Assembly (NCBI GenBank): GCA_019096195.1
Contig: JAGTXK010000059.1
Coordinates: 46,974 to 110,973 of the forward strand
DNA: 64,000 nucleotides
Source: Boletus sp. NGJ
Lineage: Eukaryota > Basidiomycota > Agaricomycetes > Boletales > Boletaceae
Direction: 5' to 3'
This document shows, piece after piece, positions 35,808 to 46,179 of this stretch (position 1 is the first letter of the stretch; the number at the start of each line of letters is the position of its first letter). The notes under the pieces were generated by a model. That model saw only the letters and a program-made list of their open reading frames with translations. It made no database searches and was not told where the DNA came from. Made by a program: the position numbers and the translations under genes.

Positions 35808-35956
35808 ACAGCAATGTGGAGAAAGAATCAGACTACGCGACGTATAAAAAACAAACAGATTGCGATGCGCGAATGACTTCTGCTACCAGACTTCACCAAC
35901 CCCAAGGCTATTCCGCCATTGATGGCGACGTGGATAAAACAATGTACAGGACCAGT

Positions 35957-36333
35957 TTATTTTTCTGGGTTGGGGTTCCTAGAGTGGATGTGGTCAGAGG
36001 GGTACCGAGGAACGAGGCTTGTGAGATTCAGATAAGAGGGGACACGTACATTCTCCGCTTCCCTCCGGGGAGTGTCGTGACGTTCACGAATCTATAAACG
36101 CATCGTCAGTAACTACCGTGAATGGGCCGTCTCGTTCTTGCATACCTGCGGTTGTAGAGCATGCGTTTCTTGGCACGACCTCTTGGTGTCTTCTTCTTTT
36201 CCTGTATTTCAACCTTTGGTGTTTGCGACTTTACCTTGCCGGCACGCGCAAGAGATCCGTGAACTATGCAGCGGCCATGTTGTGTGAGATTGTGTGCGGT
36301 GTAGGGGACGACCGACGGCGCACCTTTTCCCAT
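35957..36333 (-). CDS. RPS30: 40S ribosomal protein eS30
   Basis: Four exons on the minus strand (36333-36324, 36263-36146, 36091-36050, 35978-35957) with GT-AG introns give 63 residues, the usual fungal length. Recognisable segments are [20 protein letters not shown], a lysine-rich core, [17 protein letters not shown], and the C-terminus GGKRRMNPNPEK. The first exon contributes only MGK plus one base, a typical short first exon of ribosomal protein genes. It is a component of the small ribosomal subunit, and no ubiquitin-like fusion is present. Two dead copies lie at 10280-10480 and 21945-22135, so this appears to be the one working copy in the window. Confidence 0.95.
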
Positions 36334-36477
36334 GTTGTCGACGATGAGGAACTCGCCTGATCGTATGGCTGTCGGTGAGCGGGGGGTGAATAACTGTACA
36401 GTTCTGATGTAAGATTTGTCGGAAAGTGCCGACACGGCACCCCTAAGGCCTAAGTTTACCTAATACGACTACCATGC

Positions 36478-37273
36478 ATATACTGTAGCCGTCTGTATGG
36501 ATGCAACCGTAACGCGTAACGCGACTTGGTCAACTTGGTTGCTACTGGTAGCAACGTAACGCGTAACGGGGGGACTATTGGCCAAAAAAAAAGCATTCGT
36601 CGAAGTTAATAAAAGCCCAGATGTCTTCATACTCCCCTGCAGCCACCAATGAATTACTGGGACCCTTTTCCGTGCTCCCAATACAGTGTAAGACACTGTC
36701 TACTGCAGCAGGCACAGCCACAGCTAAGCCAAGAGCATCGTGAATTACCGCGCTTGATGGAACATCGGCGTCGTCGTCGGCATCAACAGTGACATAGTCC
36801 GACTCGGTGTCACCGTGACGACAGATATCCTCCACTGAGTCAAGCTTGTTGAGTCCATGGACAATACCCATTCGATCTTTGATCTCTTTGTGGAGTGTCG
36901 AATGGGTGCGAAGGTAACCAATGAGAGCCGTCTGTGCTTGTCTACTTGTAAGACACTCTGCAGATAAACCCTATCCCTTGACCTGGCAGTGAGCCCAAAA
37001 CCGTAAAGAATTATTAAACTAGTGTAAGAAACAGAAAAACGACAAACCTTTTTTATAAAATAATATTTGTGCAATTTGACCGTCATATTTTTTGACTAGT
37101 TCACGCCCGAACGGTCCAGTCATGATCTAACCCCCATAACGCCAGTTCCGGTCACTGGGTTGCTAACAATAGCAACATAACACAAAACGGGGGTCCGGTT
37201 GCTAACTCGGAGTCAGGGGTATCCGTAACGCACCCCCACCCGGTTGCATCCATACAGACGGCTACAGTATTAG
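36478..37273. mobile_element. 0.8-kb element with perfect 30-bp terminal inverted repeats
   Basis: 36480-36509 and 37242-37271 are exact reverse complements over 30 bases (ATACTGTAGCCGTCTGTATG and onward). If the repeat proper begins CTGTAGCC, both ends are flanked by TA, consistent with a TA target duplication as in Tc1/mariner-like elements. Subterminal palindromes GGTTGCTA-N4-TAGCAAC occur near both ends (36538-36558 and 37158-37176). Inside is a 98-codon minus-strand frame (36575-36871) with an acidic stretch (DADDDADVPSS) and an upstream continuation. I recognise no DDE motif, so the element looks non-autonomous (MITE-like) or carries a remnant or captured fragment. Confidence 0.75.
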
Positions 37274-37380
37274 AGAGCGATAGATTTAAACCCCTCTCGT
37301 TTTTCCATCGCCTCTCATAAGTTATCGTCTCCCACCCCATCTCGTCAGAGCCTCGCTACAATTTCCATTCACTATCGTCA

Positions 37381-38409
37381 ATGCCAGCTATGACTACACA
37401 ATTGAAGCGCCTTGAGCCATGGCTAGACGATGGCAACATCATCCTTGCCGCTGAAGGGAATTGTTTCCGCGTCCACCGTACCATCTTGGGCTCCTATTCT
37501 GAAGTCTTCAAAAACATGTTCGCTGTCCCGCATTCCGACGCCGTCAAGGAAGATGTCTTCGACGGGTGTCCCATCGTATACCTCCAGGACGCATCTGAGG
37601 ATGTTCAAATGATGCTCAAAGTTTTCTATGGCAGAGGGTATAGTAAACGTGCTTGCCCATACTGTACTCCCGCTGAACAATCTCATTATAGTTATGTTTT
37701 CTTCCGTGACACGCCCATGCCTATCACTGTCTTAGCGGCATTCTCGCGCATTGGCAGAAAGTATGTCATACGACAAATGGTTGAGGAGGTAGTGCATCGA
37801 CTCTCCCTGGATCTACCTCACAAGGAATACGCATCCAAGATATCGATCGAAAAGGACGTGAACCTGTTCCCTCGTGTCAGTGGCAGTGACCCATATAATT
37901 TCATGATCATGAACATTGCAAACGAAATTGGCAACTTGCCTATGGTTGCAGTCGCGGTTTACTACTGCTGCATCGCCTGCCCTGCGTCATTCATCAACGA
38001 TGGCTACGACTTTAATGGCACCAAGTGTACTTTGTCTTTTCTCAATCAAAAATACTGCTTCCTTGGACAACGTCACGTCACAGAAGCCCACAAAAAGATA
38101 ACTAGGTGTTTGGCCGAGATAATCAGCAAAGAAGGAAAGTGTTCTATCTGTCCAAGTTGCGTCCGGAAGGTGGCCGCTGCGCTCTGTCCCATGCATATGT
38201 GGCACAGAGGTCCCTTTATAGCTTGGCAGCGTGAATGGGACGAAGCTATGTGCAAACGCTGCAAGGACGTTGTAGCGAGGTCGTATGAACAGTCAAGAAT
38301 CTCTCTGTGGGAGGATTTACCCGGCAAGTTGGGTCTGGCCAACTGGGATAACCTTCTAGTCGACGAAGACGTAGAACTCGACTCGGAAAGTGTACCCAGC
38401 GCCGATTGA
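37381..38409 (+). CDS. BTB/POZ domain protein, copy 2
   Basis: The frame is open throughout, but comparison with the copies at 6245 and 40225 shows a 54-nt GT-AG intron (37638-37691) whose length is a multiple of three. Exons 37381-37637 and 37692-38409 give 324 residues (342 if unspliced). The BTB domain occupies about residues 10-95: LEPWLDDGNIILAAEGNCFRVHR, YSEVFKNMF, CPIVYLQDASEDVQMMLKVFYG. Then come BACK-like helices (TVLAAFSRIGRKYVIRQM), PYNFMIMNIANEIG, and a Cys-rich C-terminal region (CSICPSCVRKV, CKRCKDVV) that could bind metal, followed by an acidic end. It starts 110 bp after the TIR element. Confidence 0.9.
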   Translation: MPAMTTQLKRLEPWLDDGNIILAAEGNCFRVHRTILGSYSEVFKNMFAVPHSDAVKEDVFDGCPIVYLQDASEDVQMMLKVFYGRGYSKRACPYCTPAEQSHYSYVFFRDTPMPITVLAAFSRIGRKYVIRQMVEEVVHRLSLDLPHKEYASKISIEKDVNLFPRVSGSDPYNFMIMNIANEIGNLPMVAVAVYYCCIACPASFINDGYDFNGTKCTLSFLNQKYCFLGQRHVTEAHKKITRCLAEIISKEGKCSICPSCVRKVAAALCPMHMWHRGPFIAWQREWDEAMCKRCKDVVARSYEQSRISLWEDLPGKLGLANWDNLLVDEDVELDSESVPSAD

Positions 38410-38589
38410 ACGATTGTACTCGGGCTTGCCGCCTGTTCCGGACTCATTTGAGTTTTCGTACGTACCCTGTAATTTTGACTGGCTAGCGATGGGCGAAAGT
38501 TCTTGCAAATACACGTGTGTTTGGCGGTAGTGCCACTACTTGTCCACATAAAAATTTGGGGGACTACACCCACGCGTCCAACCAATCAC

Positions 38590-39600
38590 CTTAGCGAGCG
38601 GCCGCGAATTCCATTGAAAGACGTCAGGTTTGTTCCTTGAGTTTGCTCTCCATGCACATGGACTCATAGACCGGTACTTACTGGGCTGAACGGGGTGTTG
38701 TCCTTTTCGCGCTCACCTGCTTTTGTGACTCGTGAGTGCCTGCAACGCCGGGCTGGGCTTTGAGAGGCAACCCATCTGATTCGTTCTGATAGGGCGAACA
38801 TCTGGGATATCAAGACAGAGGAGAGATTACTTGGGCCCGCTCCAACATATCAAGGGAGTCATTTTTTCCGAGTCCCCGGAATGGCGAAGACACCGCCCGG
38901 CGCGAACTGCGTGCCAGAGTTCCATTTTTGACCGTCGCAATGGTGACCAACTCATCACTATCGAAGCTAGATCATCTATCGCCGTGACTAACAGGTACTC
39001 CAGACTTTGCGTGGCCGAACAACGGGCAACAAAATACGGTATATGAATCACGATCTTCCCCCCTCAGATTCTCCAGCTGCAATCAAGCATTCGTGCGTTC
39101 ACAATGTCTGTTTCTTCCGTGTTGACACATCCTCGACATCCTCTGTCCATGTTGGTCGGGGTAACGACTCCAGGCTTGCCCCAGGTCACGTCACAGTTAC
39201 TGGCAGATGCCCTACTGCCCGTAACCTCCCTCCAGAGGCATATTCCTCGTTCCAATTCGAGAATACTGCAAACGGGGGACCTTCGAGGGTGGCTGGAGGT
39301 CAAGTCACCGACGTGTGCGGGCGAATGCTACCTTCTTTCGTAGACAACCGGCCGTGTGTGGTTTGTCTGACGAACTCATTTCAGCGAGCGGTCGTGATAC
39401 AGCTTCGTTGTCTCGGCGCCGTTGTTTATCCTACTTTACAGCCGACAACGAAAACCAGAGCCATTTGACGCAGACACCTCTACGAGCGGACGAGGTCATG
39501 CATTTTTTTAAAAAAAAAAAAAACAGGCCGTTTCTGTCTTTCTTGCGGTGATAGATCCCGTCGTGACAACTCAGTTTATGAGGCTTAACAAGTGAGTGAT
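38590..39600 (+). pseudogene. decayed WD40 gene (array relic)
   Basis: Scattered pieces of the WD40 gene family. 38797-38990 holds NIWDIKTEERLLGPLQH and IFDRRNGDQLITIE, corresponding to the repeats with SGERLVGPLKH and IFxxxxGDQLIEI. 39100-39330 resembles tail exon 5 (ENTANGGPSRVAGGQV). CGAGCGGTCGTGA at 39384 corresponds to exon 6. An exon-6-like CGAGCGGCCGCGA also occurs at 38594, before the propeller piece, so the order is scrambled. It has many stops and marks the distal edge of the array. Confidence 0.75.
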
Positions 39601-40099
39601 GTATCCTCACCCCTTGGCCGTGCCAACGGGGGTACATGTCATGAGATACATTCACTCGTTTGACTTTTTACATAATGTTAAATTTACTGTAGGCTTCACT
39701 GACCCACTGGGATACTATACCCCCGTCACACCTCGTGGAGATAGCTGGTCCTCCTTGTACCCGTACGTCATAGTCACCATATAGAGCGTGGTCTAGTTCT
39801 GTTCATCCGCTCGCCTCAATGTTTCCGCCGTCAGACACGGCTGGTTTCCACTCACGTCGGACTACACCGCAAGAAACACTGGCAGACGACGCTACCGTTT
39901 TCAATTGGATGCCAGTCCAAATCGATGTGTCGTGCCAGCGCCACGGTCACCGAAAATTCATTCCTAGTATATATATCTGCCACGTCGGTTTATAATTTAC
40001 GTGTTTGGATTACCACATTCTGCGAGGTCTCACAGCGGGTGTGTATACCTAGCTCGAATACCTCGTCAGCGGACTCACATTAATCCCGGAGAGGAACTT
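39601..40099. other. intergenic, nothing recognised
   Basis: No coding frame or repeat beyond short AT runs. Confidence 0.4.
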
Positions 40100-40148
40100 C
40101 ACTTGAGCCCCTAAGTGTATTAGCAAAACCCGGTTAGGGGCTCAAGTG
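40100..40148. repeat. perfect 15-bp inverted repeat (hairpin)
   Basis: CACTTGAGCCCCTAA at 40100-40114 is exactly reverse-complemented at 40134-40148, with a 19-nt loop, about 75 bp upstream of the third BTB gene. It could be a promoter-proximal hairpin or the collapsed remnant of a TIR element. Confidence 0.6.
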
Positions 40149-40224
40149 GCAAAACTACAAGTACTCGAGCGACACCCCCTAAACTCACTTTTACGACTCA
40201 ATCCAGAACCGGGGCCTCCGAGTC

Positions 40225-41274
40225 ATGATTATGCCTACACCGACTCCCGTAGCCCCGATCACAGGGCCATCCGTATCAACAGTGGATCGCGTCGATCCAT
40301 GGAAAGAAGATGGGAATATCATCCTCGCAGCCGAAGAAAAATACTTTCGCGTGCATCGCAGCGTCCTGAGCGCCCATTCGGAAGTTTTCAAGGACATGTT
40401 TGAATGTTGCCTTGATTCCAACGAGTTCGTCGAAATGTGTCCCGTCATACGCCTCCACGACACAGCCAGCGACATTCAGATCATGCTGAAAGCGCTGTAT
40501 GACAGAAGGCAAGTCGCACGACGTTCTCTCTTGACACCCAACAGTCGCTAACGATCTCTTCTCGTTTGCACGGGCAGTTATCCCCAGTCGTATTATGAGA
40601 AAACGCCTTTTGACGTCGTGGCCGCATTTTTGCACTTGGGACACAAGTACGACGTCTCAGTGCTCGTCAAGGAAGCAAAAGCAAAATTGTCTTGCGCCTT
40701 TCAGCCCACGTTGAGTAGTGCGGGATTCGTGATCAATTGCTCGAAGGTATTCCCGGCCATCATCGACGGTGATCCCCGCAACTTCCAGATCATGAACCTC
40801 TTGGAAGAGATGCAGCTGATGGCCCCTCTTCCGATGGCGATGTATCATTGCATCATTTCCTGTCCCTTGACTACCATCGTCGACGGTTACACATTCAATA
40901 ATTCCGTCTGTTCGTTGTCGCCCGCGAACCTGCGGTCAATCATCTACATGAAAGACGTGATCGCCAAATACCGAATGCGTCTGGCGAAAAAATTGCGCAC
41001 ATCGCCGTCCTGCCGCGATCCAAGCTGTGAGCAAAATATACACCAGTTGTGGTCGCAAGATGTAGTTCTTTCAGTGCCATTCTTCTGTTGGACATATTTG
41101 CAGGACAGGCTGTTTTGCGAGGGTTGCAAAGAAGGTTTAAAAGCGACTCGTGAGGCAGAAATGAACAAAACATGGAATGAAATACCAGCAGCGTTCGGTT
41201 TTCATTCCTGGGAGGATATTGCGAAAAGCGGTGACTTTCCTCAGTCGAAGCCTCATACACTTACATTTGTATAG
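40225..41274 (+). CDS. BTB/POZ domain protein, copy 3 (GC-AG intron)
   Basis: Exons 40225-40508 and 40578-41274 give 326 residues. The intron begins AG|GCAAGT and ends GGGCAG, a textbook GC-AG intron at the position of the GT-AG introns of the two paralogues. BTB domain: VDPWKEDGNIILAAEEKYFRVHR, SEVFKDMF, CPVIRLHDTASDIQIMLKALY. The second part begins YYEKTPFDVVAAFLHLGHKYDVS and continues NFQIMNLLEEMQLM and TTIVDGYTFNN, with a C-terminal CxxxC/CEGC pair. The start could also be the ATG two codons downstream. Function is unknown beyond the BTB fold. Confidence 0.9.
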
Positions 41275-41432
41275 CGTATGGCATCTGAATCGTCAATCAG
41301 CCCCGGTAAACGAGACGATTAAAGTAAACGTGAGATGATCTCATTTTCGCGGCATATACCATAGATTGGCGCGATGCATAAGAAGATCGCAAAGGAACTG
41401 GATACATGAGTGCAATGGCGGCGAGGTTCCCT

Positions 41433-42007
41433 TTACTCTGCGTCGACAACGGCTGTTTCGAGGCCCTGATTCGGACTAAGATCAGCAGGAGAAATTACAC
41501 GTCAAGGAGAGGGGAAGCCTGCCTTGAAAGACGTGACGGAAACGTGGCTAGCATACGTGTAGAGCTTCTCTTTTGCGTTCTCCTCGTCGTTACGTTTGCC
41601 TGAGACATGGATGAGGTAAACGGATCGATAGGGATCGTACAAGAGATACTCACGCTCAAGCCTTACGCGTATCCGGTGTGGAACAGTTTTGATGCCTTGT
41701 GCCCATAGAGCCTGGTTAAGCTTAGGGTCAAGCCGAACGTCGCTGGTGCCCATTGACTTTCTGGCAAAGTCGACCACGGATTTGACGGCCCATGGGGCAC
41801 GCTTTTTGAATGAGCGACCATGGACGAGCTTGTGCAGATGGATCGTGTACTCGCGAGTCACGACATCTTGGAGGGCAGAGCGCTTGCCGGTCTAGATGCA
41901 GTCAGTAGGAGCGCTCCAGGTCATCATATGGACGAACTTTGGCGCCTTTTGTTCTGGCCTGTGAAACGTATGAGAACGGGAAGAAATGAGGGTCAGATAC
42001 GTACCAT
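41433..42007 (-). CDS. RPL31: 60S ribosomal protein eL31
   Basis: Five exons on the minus strand (42007-42005, 41958-41938, 41891-41654, 41599-41523, 41465-41433) give 123 residues. The ATG alone forms the coding part of exon 1. Diagnostic segments are [89 protein letters not shown] and the end DAE. The last intron (41522-41466) starts GC and ends AG (AAG|GCAGGC), so a second GC-AG intron occurs within about 1 kb. It is a large-subunit ribosomal protein, and no other copy is seen. Confidence 0.95.
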
Positions 42008-42754
42008 GTCTTGAGGGTGTCGATATCGGTGAGCGGAGAGGTTGGATACGACTGGTCAAGTCACTTTGGTTGTGTTTGCGTTGTGGCGGCCAGTCGAACA
42101 AGGTTTGTGGCTGTCAGGCTGTACAGTTCTTCGGCAATTGCCGCTAACAAGGAAACGACTGTTTTTGGAAATCGGAAAATATCCTTACCCCTCCCACGTC
42201 GGGGGTTTCCCTTTGTTCGCCAAAATTCTCATATTCTTGGTTGTCCCTGATTCCCATTGCATCTTGAAAGAGAACAAGACCGGATGTGCATGCAACGCAA
42301 ATTATGACCAACGAATCCTCTCGAACCACTGACAGGACGGACAGGTCACTTGTCACCTTGCCTCGCAAGGTTCTAATTCCGCAGGAACGAAAAAAAAAAA
42401 ATCCGTTTTGATTGAGAGAAACGCGTTCCTTTTGACCTCATGATTGTAAAAGGTCCACTACGAGGACAAAGTAAGGTCCATTATAGAAAACAAGGGCACG
42501 GGTAAGAATAAGCCAGCTACTAATCATGGATGACCACGCGCAGATTTTTTTTATGACCGGCTTTACTGCGTAACTACAGGCTGTGAGTAAAACACCAAGC
42601 AAGGTTCTGTCGCCGACATTGAAATATTGACAGGCAGCTCTTTTCCGAGCTTATCGATGCGAATATAAAGGCGGGAGTTGGCAGGGGAATCGTTGCTTAC
42701 TGCTACCAACAACTCAGTCGCTCCCGAGCCCGTGCCCTTCACCGAATCATCACA
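42008..42754. other. intergenic between divergent RPL31 and CFEM genes
   Basis: This presumably holds both promoters. An A12 run is at about 42390-42401 and a T8 run near 42545-42552. No gene is supported. Confidence 0.5.
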
Positions 42755-43306
42755 ATGCGCTTCGCACTTCACCTTTTTGCCCTGTTTGTTGCTGTCTCTG
42801 CTACTGCCGCTTCTCTCATTGCACGTCAGACTCTTCCCAGTACGTTTCCATGCCGTGTTTGTTTCCAGTCACTCACGTCCCGTCTTTTTAGCCTGCGCCG
42901 TCCCATGCTTGACCAATGCGAACACTGGAACTTGTACTCCCAATGACGACACTTGCTTGTGCAACGATGCAGCATTCATCAATTCGACTACCGCCTGCAT
43001 AATGTCGGCTTGCTCTGGCAGTGACCTCACCAATGCCGAAGCCTACGCTCAGGCGCTCTGCAATGCAGTCGTGAGCTAGCTTTCTGCATCGTCAACCCTA
43101 TTCCCTTTTAATGTTCCTCGCAGGGTGTTACTTTAACAGTGAGCTCAGCGTCAGCTACCGGCACAACCACCTCGGCCAAGACCTCGACCGGCTCGACCAG
43201 TTCGGCCACTCCGACTACTTCGTCTTCGAGCGGTGCATCAATGACTAGCACCGTCAGTGTACTTGCTGGTGCCGTTGCCGTTCTTGCAATTGCTGCAGTT
43301 CTATAA
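42755..43306 (+). CDS. CFEM-domain GPI-anchored surface protein
   Basis: Exons 42755-42839, 42892-43070 and 43124-43306 give 148 residues. There is a signal peptide (MRFALHLFALFVAVSATAA). The CFEM module at about residues 30-85 has the eight-cysteine pattern: CAVPC, then GTCTPNDDTCLCND, then AFINSTTACIMSAC, then QALC. A Ser/Thr-rich stalk (about 95-130) and a C-terminal hydrophobic stretch (VSVLAGAVAVLAIAAVL) give a GPI-anchor signal. CFEM proteins are fungal extracellular membrane or wall proteins, some of which bind haem or act at the host interface. Role here is inferred from the family only. Confidence 0.93.
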
Positions 43307-43763
43307 GTACCTCCCAAAACACTACTTCGCATTTGGATGTCGCTCTTTTCGAGCGTGCAGACCATCATTTTGGATTTTACTTCCATGTTTATTCGCCTTT
43401 TAGGAGGCGGTGCCGTTTCAAAAAGGTCATATTTAGTAGAACGATTGTTATTCCCCCATCCCCTGTTTGATACCATATCTGCACTTTTTTTGTAGCGATT
43501 ACGAGGACCAGAATCTTTGATGAAACATGCGAGCTGGCGTTCAAAGGCCGCGGCACAGGTCGCGATAGTAGCGCGTGATGTTGAGAGCGTGATACGTGTC
43601 CCATATTCGCTTCCGTTCACCATCATTTACTCTTTGCTGCATATCTTTGCTTGCCCAAAAGCAAGGAACTCTTCCTTCCCCACTGCCCCGTCGTCGGAAA
43701 ATACGGTCTATATACCAAAACCCGACCAAAGGGTCCGAGCTTAACCCACCAGTTAACGACTCG
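43307..43763. other. intergenic
   Basis: Spacer between the CFEM and mannosyltransferase genes. The reading frame upstream of 43764 is open but contains no ATG, so it is not included in the next gene. Confidence 0.5.
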
Positions 43764-45517
43764 ATGAATAATGGCAACTTGAAGGTACTGTGGATGCAGC
43801 TGAAGCGTGCACCAACACCCTTGACACTGCTACTGGGATTGTTACTCGGGCTGCTCATCGGCCACTCATTGCCCTCCAGCGTACGTTTCTCGTTTGGTGC
43901 GACATGTCTATTCAAATACCAACCTTTGAACCAGCTGCTTGCCCCGTCTTGGACAGACAACCCTATATACGTTTCACGCTTGTCCGCACGAAAACAAGTT
44001 ACACTGCCAACCATCGATCAACGTCGTCGGGTGCTTGAACTTCTCTCCACACTTTCACCTCATCATACGGCAGAATGCACGCGCAACTCCCAGCCTCTGT
44101 ACGTCCAACAAGTTCGAGAACGCTACGAGTCTCTTGTAGGATTCAGCCCTGCGTCGAAAACGTCATGGTTCTCCTCGTTCGACTTTGATGGCCTCGGTGA
44201 CACCCAACACGTCCATCTCACCCCGGCAACAGAACACAAGTATTTCTTCGCCATCAACCTGTATAACTCGTTCGATATCATCCCAGATCTGTTCGCAACA
44301 CTCTTTCGGATCTCGGCGATACTAGGATACCATAATGTGTATGTCTCCATATATGAAAATGGGTCGTCGGACCAGACCAAGGCGTTACTCCGCATATTCG
44401 ACGCGCTGACGAGGAGCGTCGGGTTGAGGGTGACGATTCGGACGTCAACGAGGACGAGGGGAGCATTTAACCATCGCATCGAATACCTTGCCGAGGTTCG
44501 CAATCAAGCGTTCAACCCACTCTACGAGCTCAGAGACTCGCACAACGAGTATTTTGATACCGTTGTCTTCATGAACGACATTCTGCCTTGTGTGGACGAT
44601 ATCCTGGAACTTATCTGGCAAAGCAGGAGGCACAATGCGGGCATCACTTGTGCGGCGGACTATATGTATCATGATGAACTCGTCAGTCACTCGATCGTTT
44701 CTCTGTTGCTCATGTTCGTCGTCTGACTGAAGTGACTGCTTAGGGCTCGCCGGTCTTTTATGATAACTGGGTGTCCCGTGATATCAACGGTACGGCGCTA
44801 GAGAATGCGCCCTTTGATTCCATTTTCCATGACCCACAATCTTCTGAACGTTTCCAACTGCATCTTCCCATTCAGATGCAGGCGTGCTGGAATGGTGTTG
44901 CGGTACTGGATCCTGCACCGTTCTACACGCCCACCATATGTCCGCTTCCGCATGGCGAAACTGACCGAGAACGAGTGCTCGGCGTCCGAGTGCAGTCTCA
45001 TCTGTAATGACTACTGGGAGGCAGGTTACGGTCGGATACTCATGGTGCCTAGAGTGAAGTTGGCATATGACAAGGTGGGCGCGGGAGACTTCGAATGGTG
45101 TGGTTGGGAGTTGCTCATTGATGTACAGAGAATCTTTGACATCATACATCCGCAGAGACGAAACCTGACTGCTATACGGGGATACGTCCGCCTTGGGGGT
45201 CTTCCTGACAACCCACGTACGGATCCTCAAGACCGGTCGTGGTTTGGTCCTCACGATAGACTGTTCACTGTGGAGGAAACCGAGGAAATGGAGTTTGTGC
45301 CCGGGCCCCCACATGGTGAGTGAATCGACTGCGTCGATACGATACGCTACTCAAGACTGACTGTGGTTGGATTGTGCAGTGTGGTGTTGGGGTTGGGATG
45401 GTGCAGGCGATATCGACGGTCCCTGACGTGGACCCTATATGGGAGTCGACACCAGATCGGTCGCAGAGGGCCGAGGCGGTGATGGTGAAGCACGAGAGGA
45501 TGATGGATGTGTTATGA
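43764..45517 (+). CDS. CAP59/CMT1-like mannosyltransferase, with two apparent one-base insertions
   Basis: Type II membrane glycosyltransferase of the Cryptococcus CMT1/CAP59 family (alpha-1,3-mannosyltransferase-like, Golgi). Exon 1 is 43764-44681: a TM anchor at about residues 17-38 (LTLLLGLLLGLLIGHSL), then KYFFAINLYNSFDIIPD, VYVSIYENGSSDQT, VVFMNDILPCVDDILEL and CAADYMYHDEL. Exon 2 is 44744-45315: SPVFYDNWVSRDINGT, ACWNGVAVLDPAPFYTP, CSASECSLICNDYW, GYGRILMVPRVKLAY. Exon 3 is 45380 onward: VWCWGWDGAGDIDGP. Two shifts break the frame: after PAPFYTP (about 44929-44933) the homologous continuation is in another frame, and near 45420-45423 the DVDPIWE continuation is again shifted by one. Both lie at CCC runs. 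If taken literally, the protein would be cut short after PAPFYTPT. Confidence 0.8.
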
Positions 45518-45655
45518 GTGCGTGTGCTTTGGGGGCTACTATATATCTTAGATCTCTCTGCTTTCTTTTTTTGTCTCGCAATGAAATCTCTGTCGTTGTG
45601 CTTTCTTGGGGACAGTATTATGTTATGAACGTTGGCTAGAGAAAGCCGAGTTAAG

Positions 45656-45736
45656 GGGCTTTTGGCACAGTTGGTAGCGCGCATGCTTCGCAGGGGTGAT
45701 TGCATGAGGTCGTGGGTTCGACTCCCACAGAGTCCA
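45656..45736 (+). tRNA. tRNA-Ala (anticodon CGC) with 8-nt intron
   Basis: The acceptor stem GGGCTTT pairs with AGAGTCC and includes the G3-U70 pair that identifies alanine tRNA; the discriminator is A. D arm at 45665-45680, anticodon stem CATGC/GCATG (45682-45686 and 45702-45706), anticodon CGC at 45689-45691, intron at 45693-45700 after position 37, T arm GTGGG-TTCGACT-CCCAC. The D stem has one A-C mismatch (45667/45678). CCA is not encoded, as expected for a nuclear tRNA. Confidence 0.9.
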
Positions 45737-46179
45737 TTGTATTTTGGTTTCAAATTCTTTGTTTAGGGCAGTGGGAAAGAAGTTTTTTTTTTTAATTCGT
45801 GAGCGAACTATACTCGGTCTCGGGTTTTTCTCCATTTAGCTAGTTAGGTTAGACCTCGCTGCCTACAGGTCGAATAGGACCTTTTTTTGGTTGAAAGACC
45901 TGTTATCCATCCTATGTCCGGCGAATAATGATACAGTAGTAGCTCCACGTCATCCAGCTCGAAAATGTACCTTGTTCACTGTAGTCGTCAGCCTGTAGCC
46001 TTTCTATGAATGTTCTGTATAGAAAGTTTGTACAATATTGATGTGGTGTACGTAACAGACCGCAGAACGGCTCGATGCATCTTCGGCGAGGCCGCATTTG
46101 AGCCGACTCAGCGACCGTTTTATCTTGACAAGCTCTGCAACCAGCACGAGGCGCTTCGTCTTCGGGTCCCGGGTGATTC
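45737..46179. other. intergenic
   Basis: A T10 run at about 45785-45794 lies about 50 bases downstream of the tRNA and could serve as a Pol III terminator. A closer TTTT is not present directly after the tRNA. No gene is seen. Confidence 0.4.

Noticed and set aside
37638-37691. Treating the second BTB gene as intronless because the frame stays open
   Set aside because: The 54-nt segment has GT-AG ends, lies exactly at the intron position of both paralogues and encodes residues absent from them.
10000-40000. A defence-island or CRISPR-like interpretation of the repeats
   Set aside because: Repeats are long, diverged, gene-containing units, not short direct repeats with spacers, and the genome is eukaryotic.
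43596-43763. N-terminal extension of the mannosyltransferase
   Set aside because: The frame is open but has no ATG and no homology; the membrane anchor follows the ATG at 43764 in the normal way.
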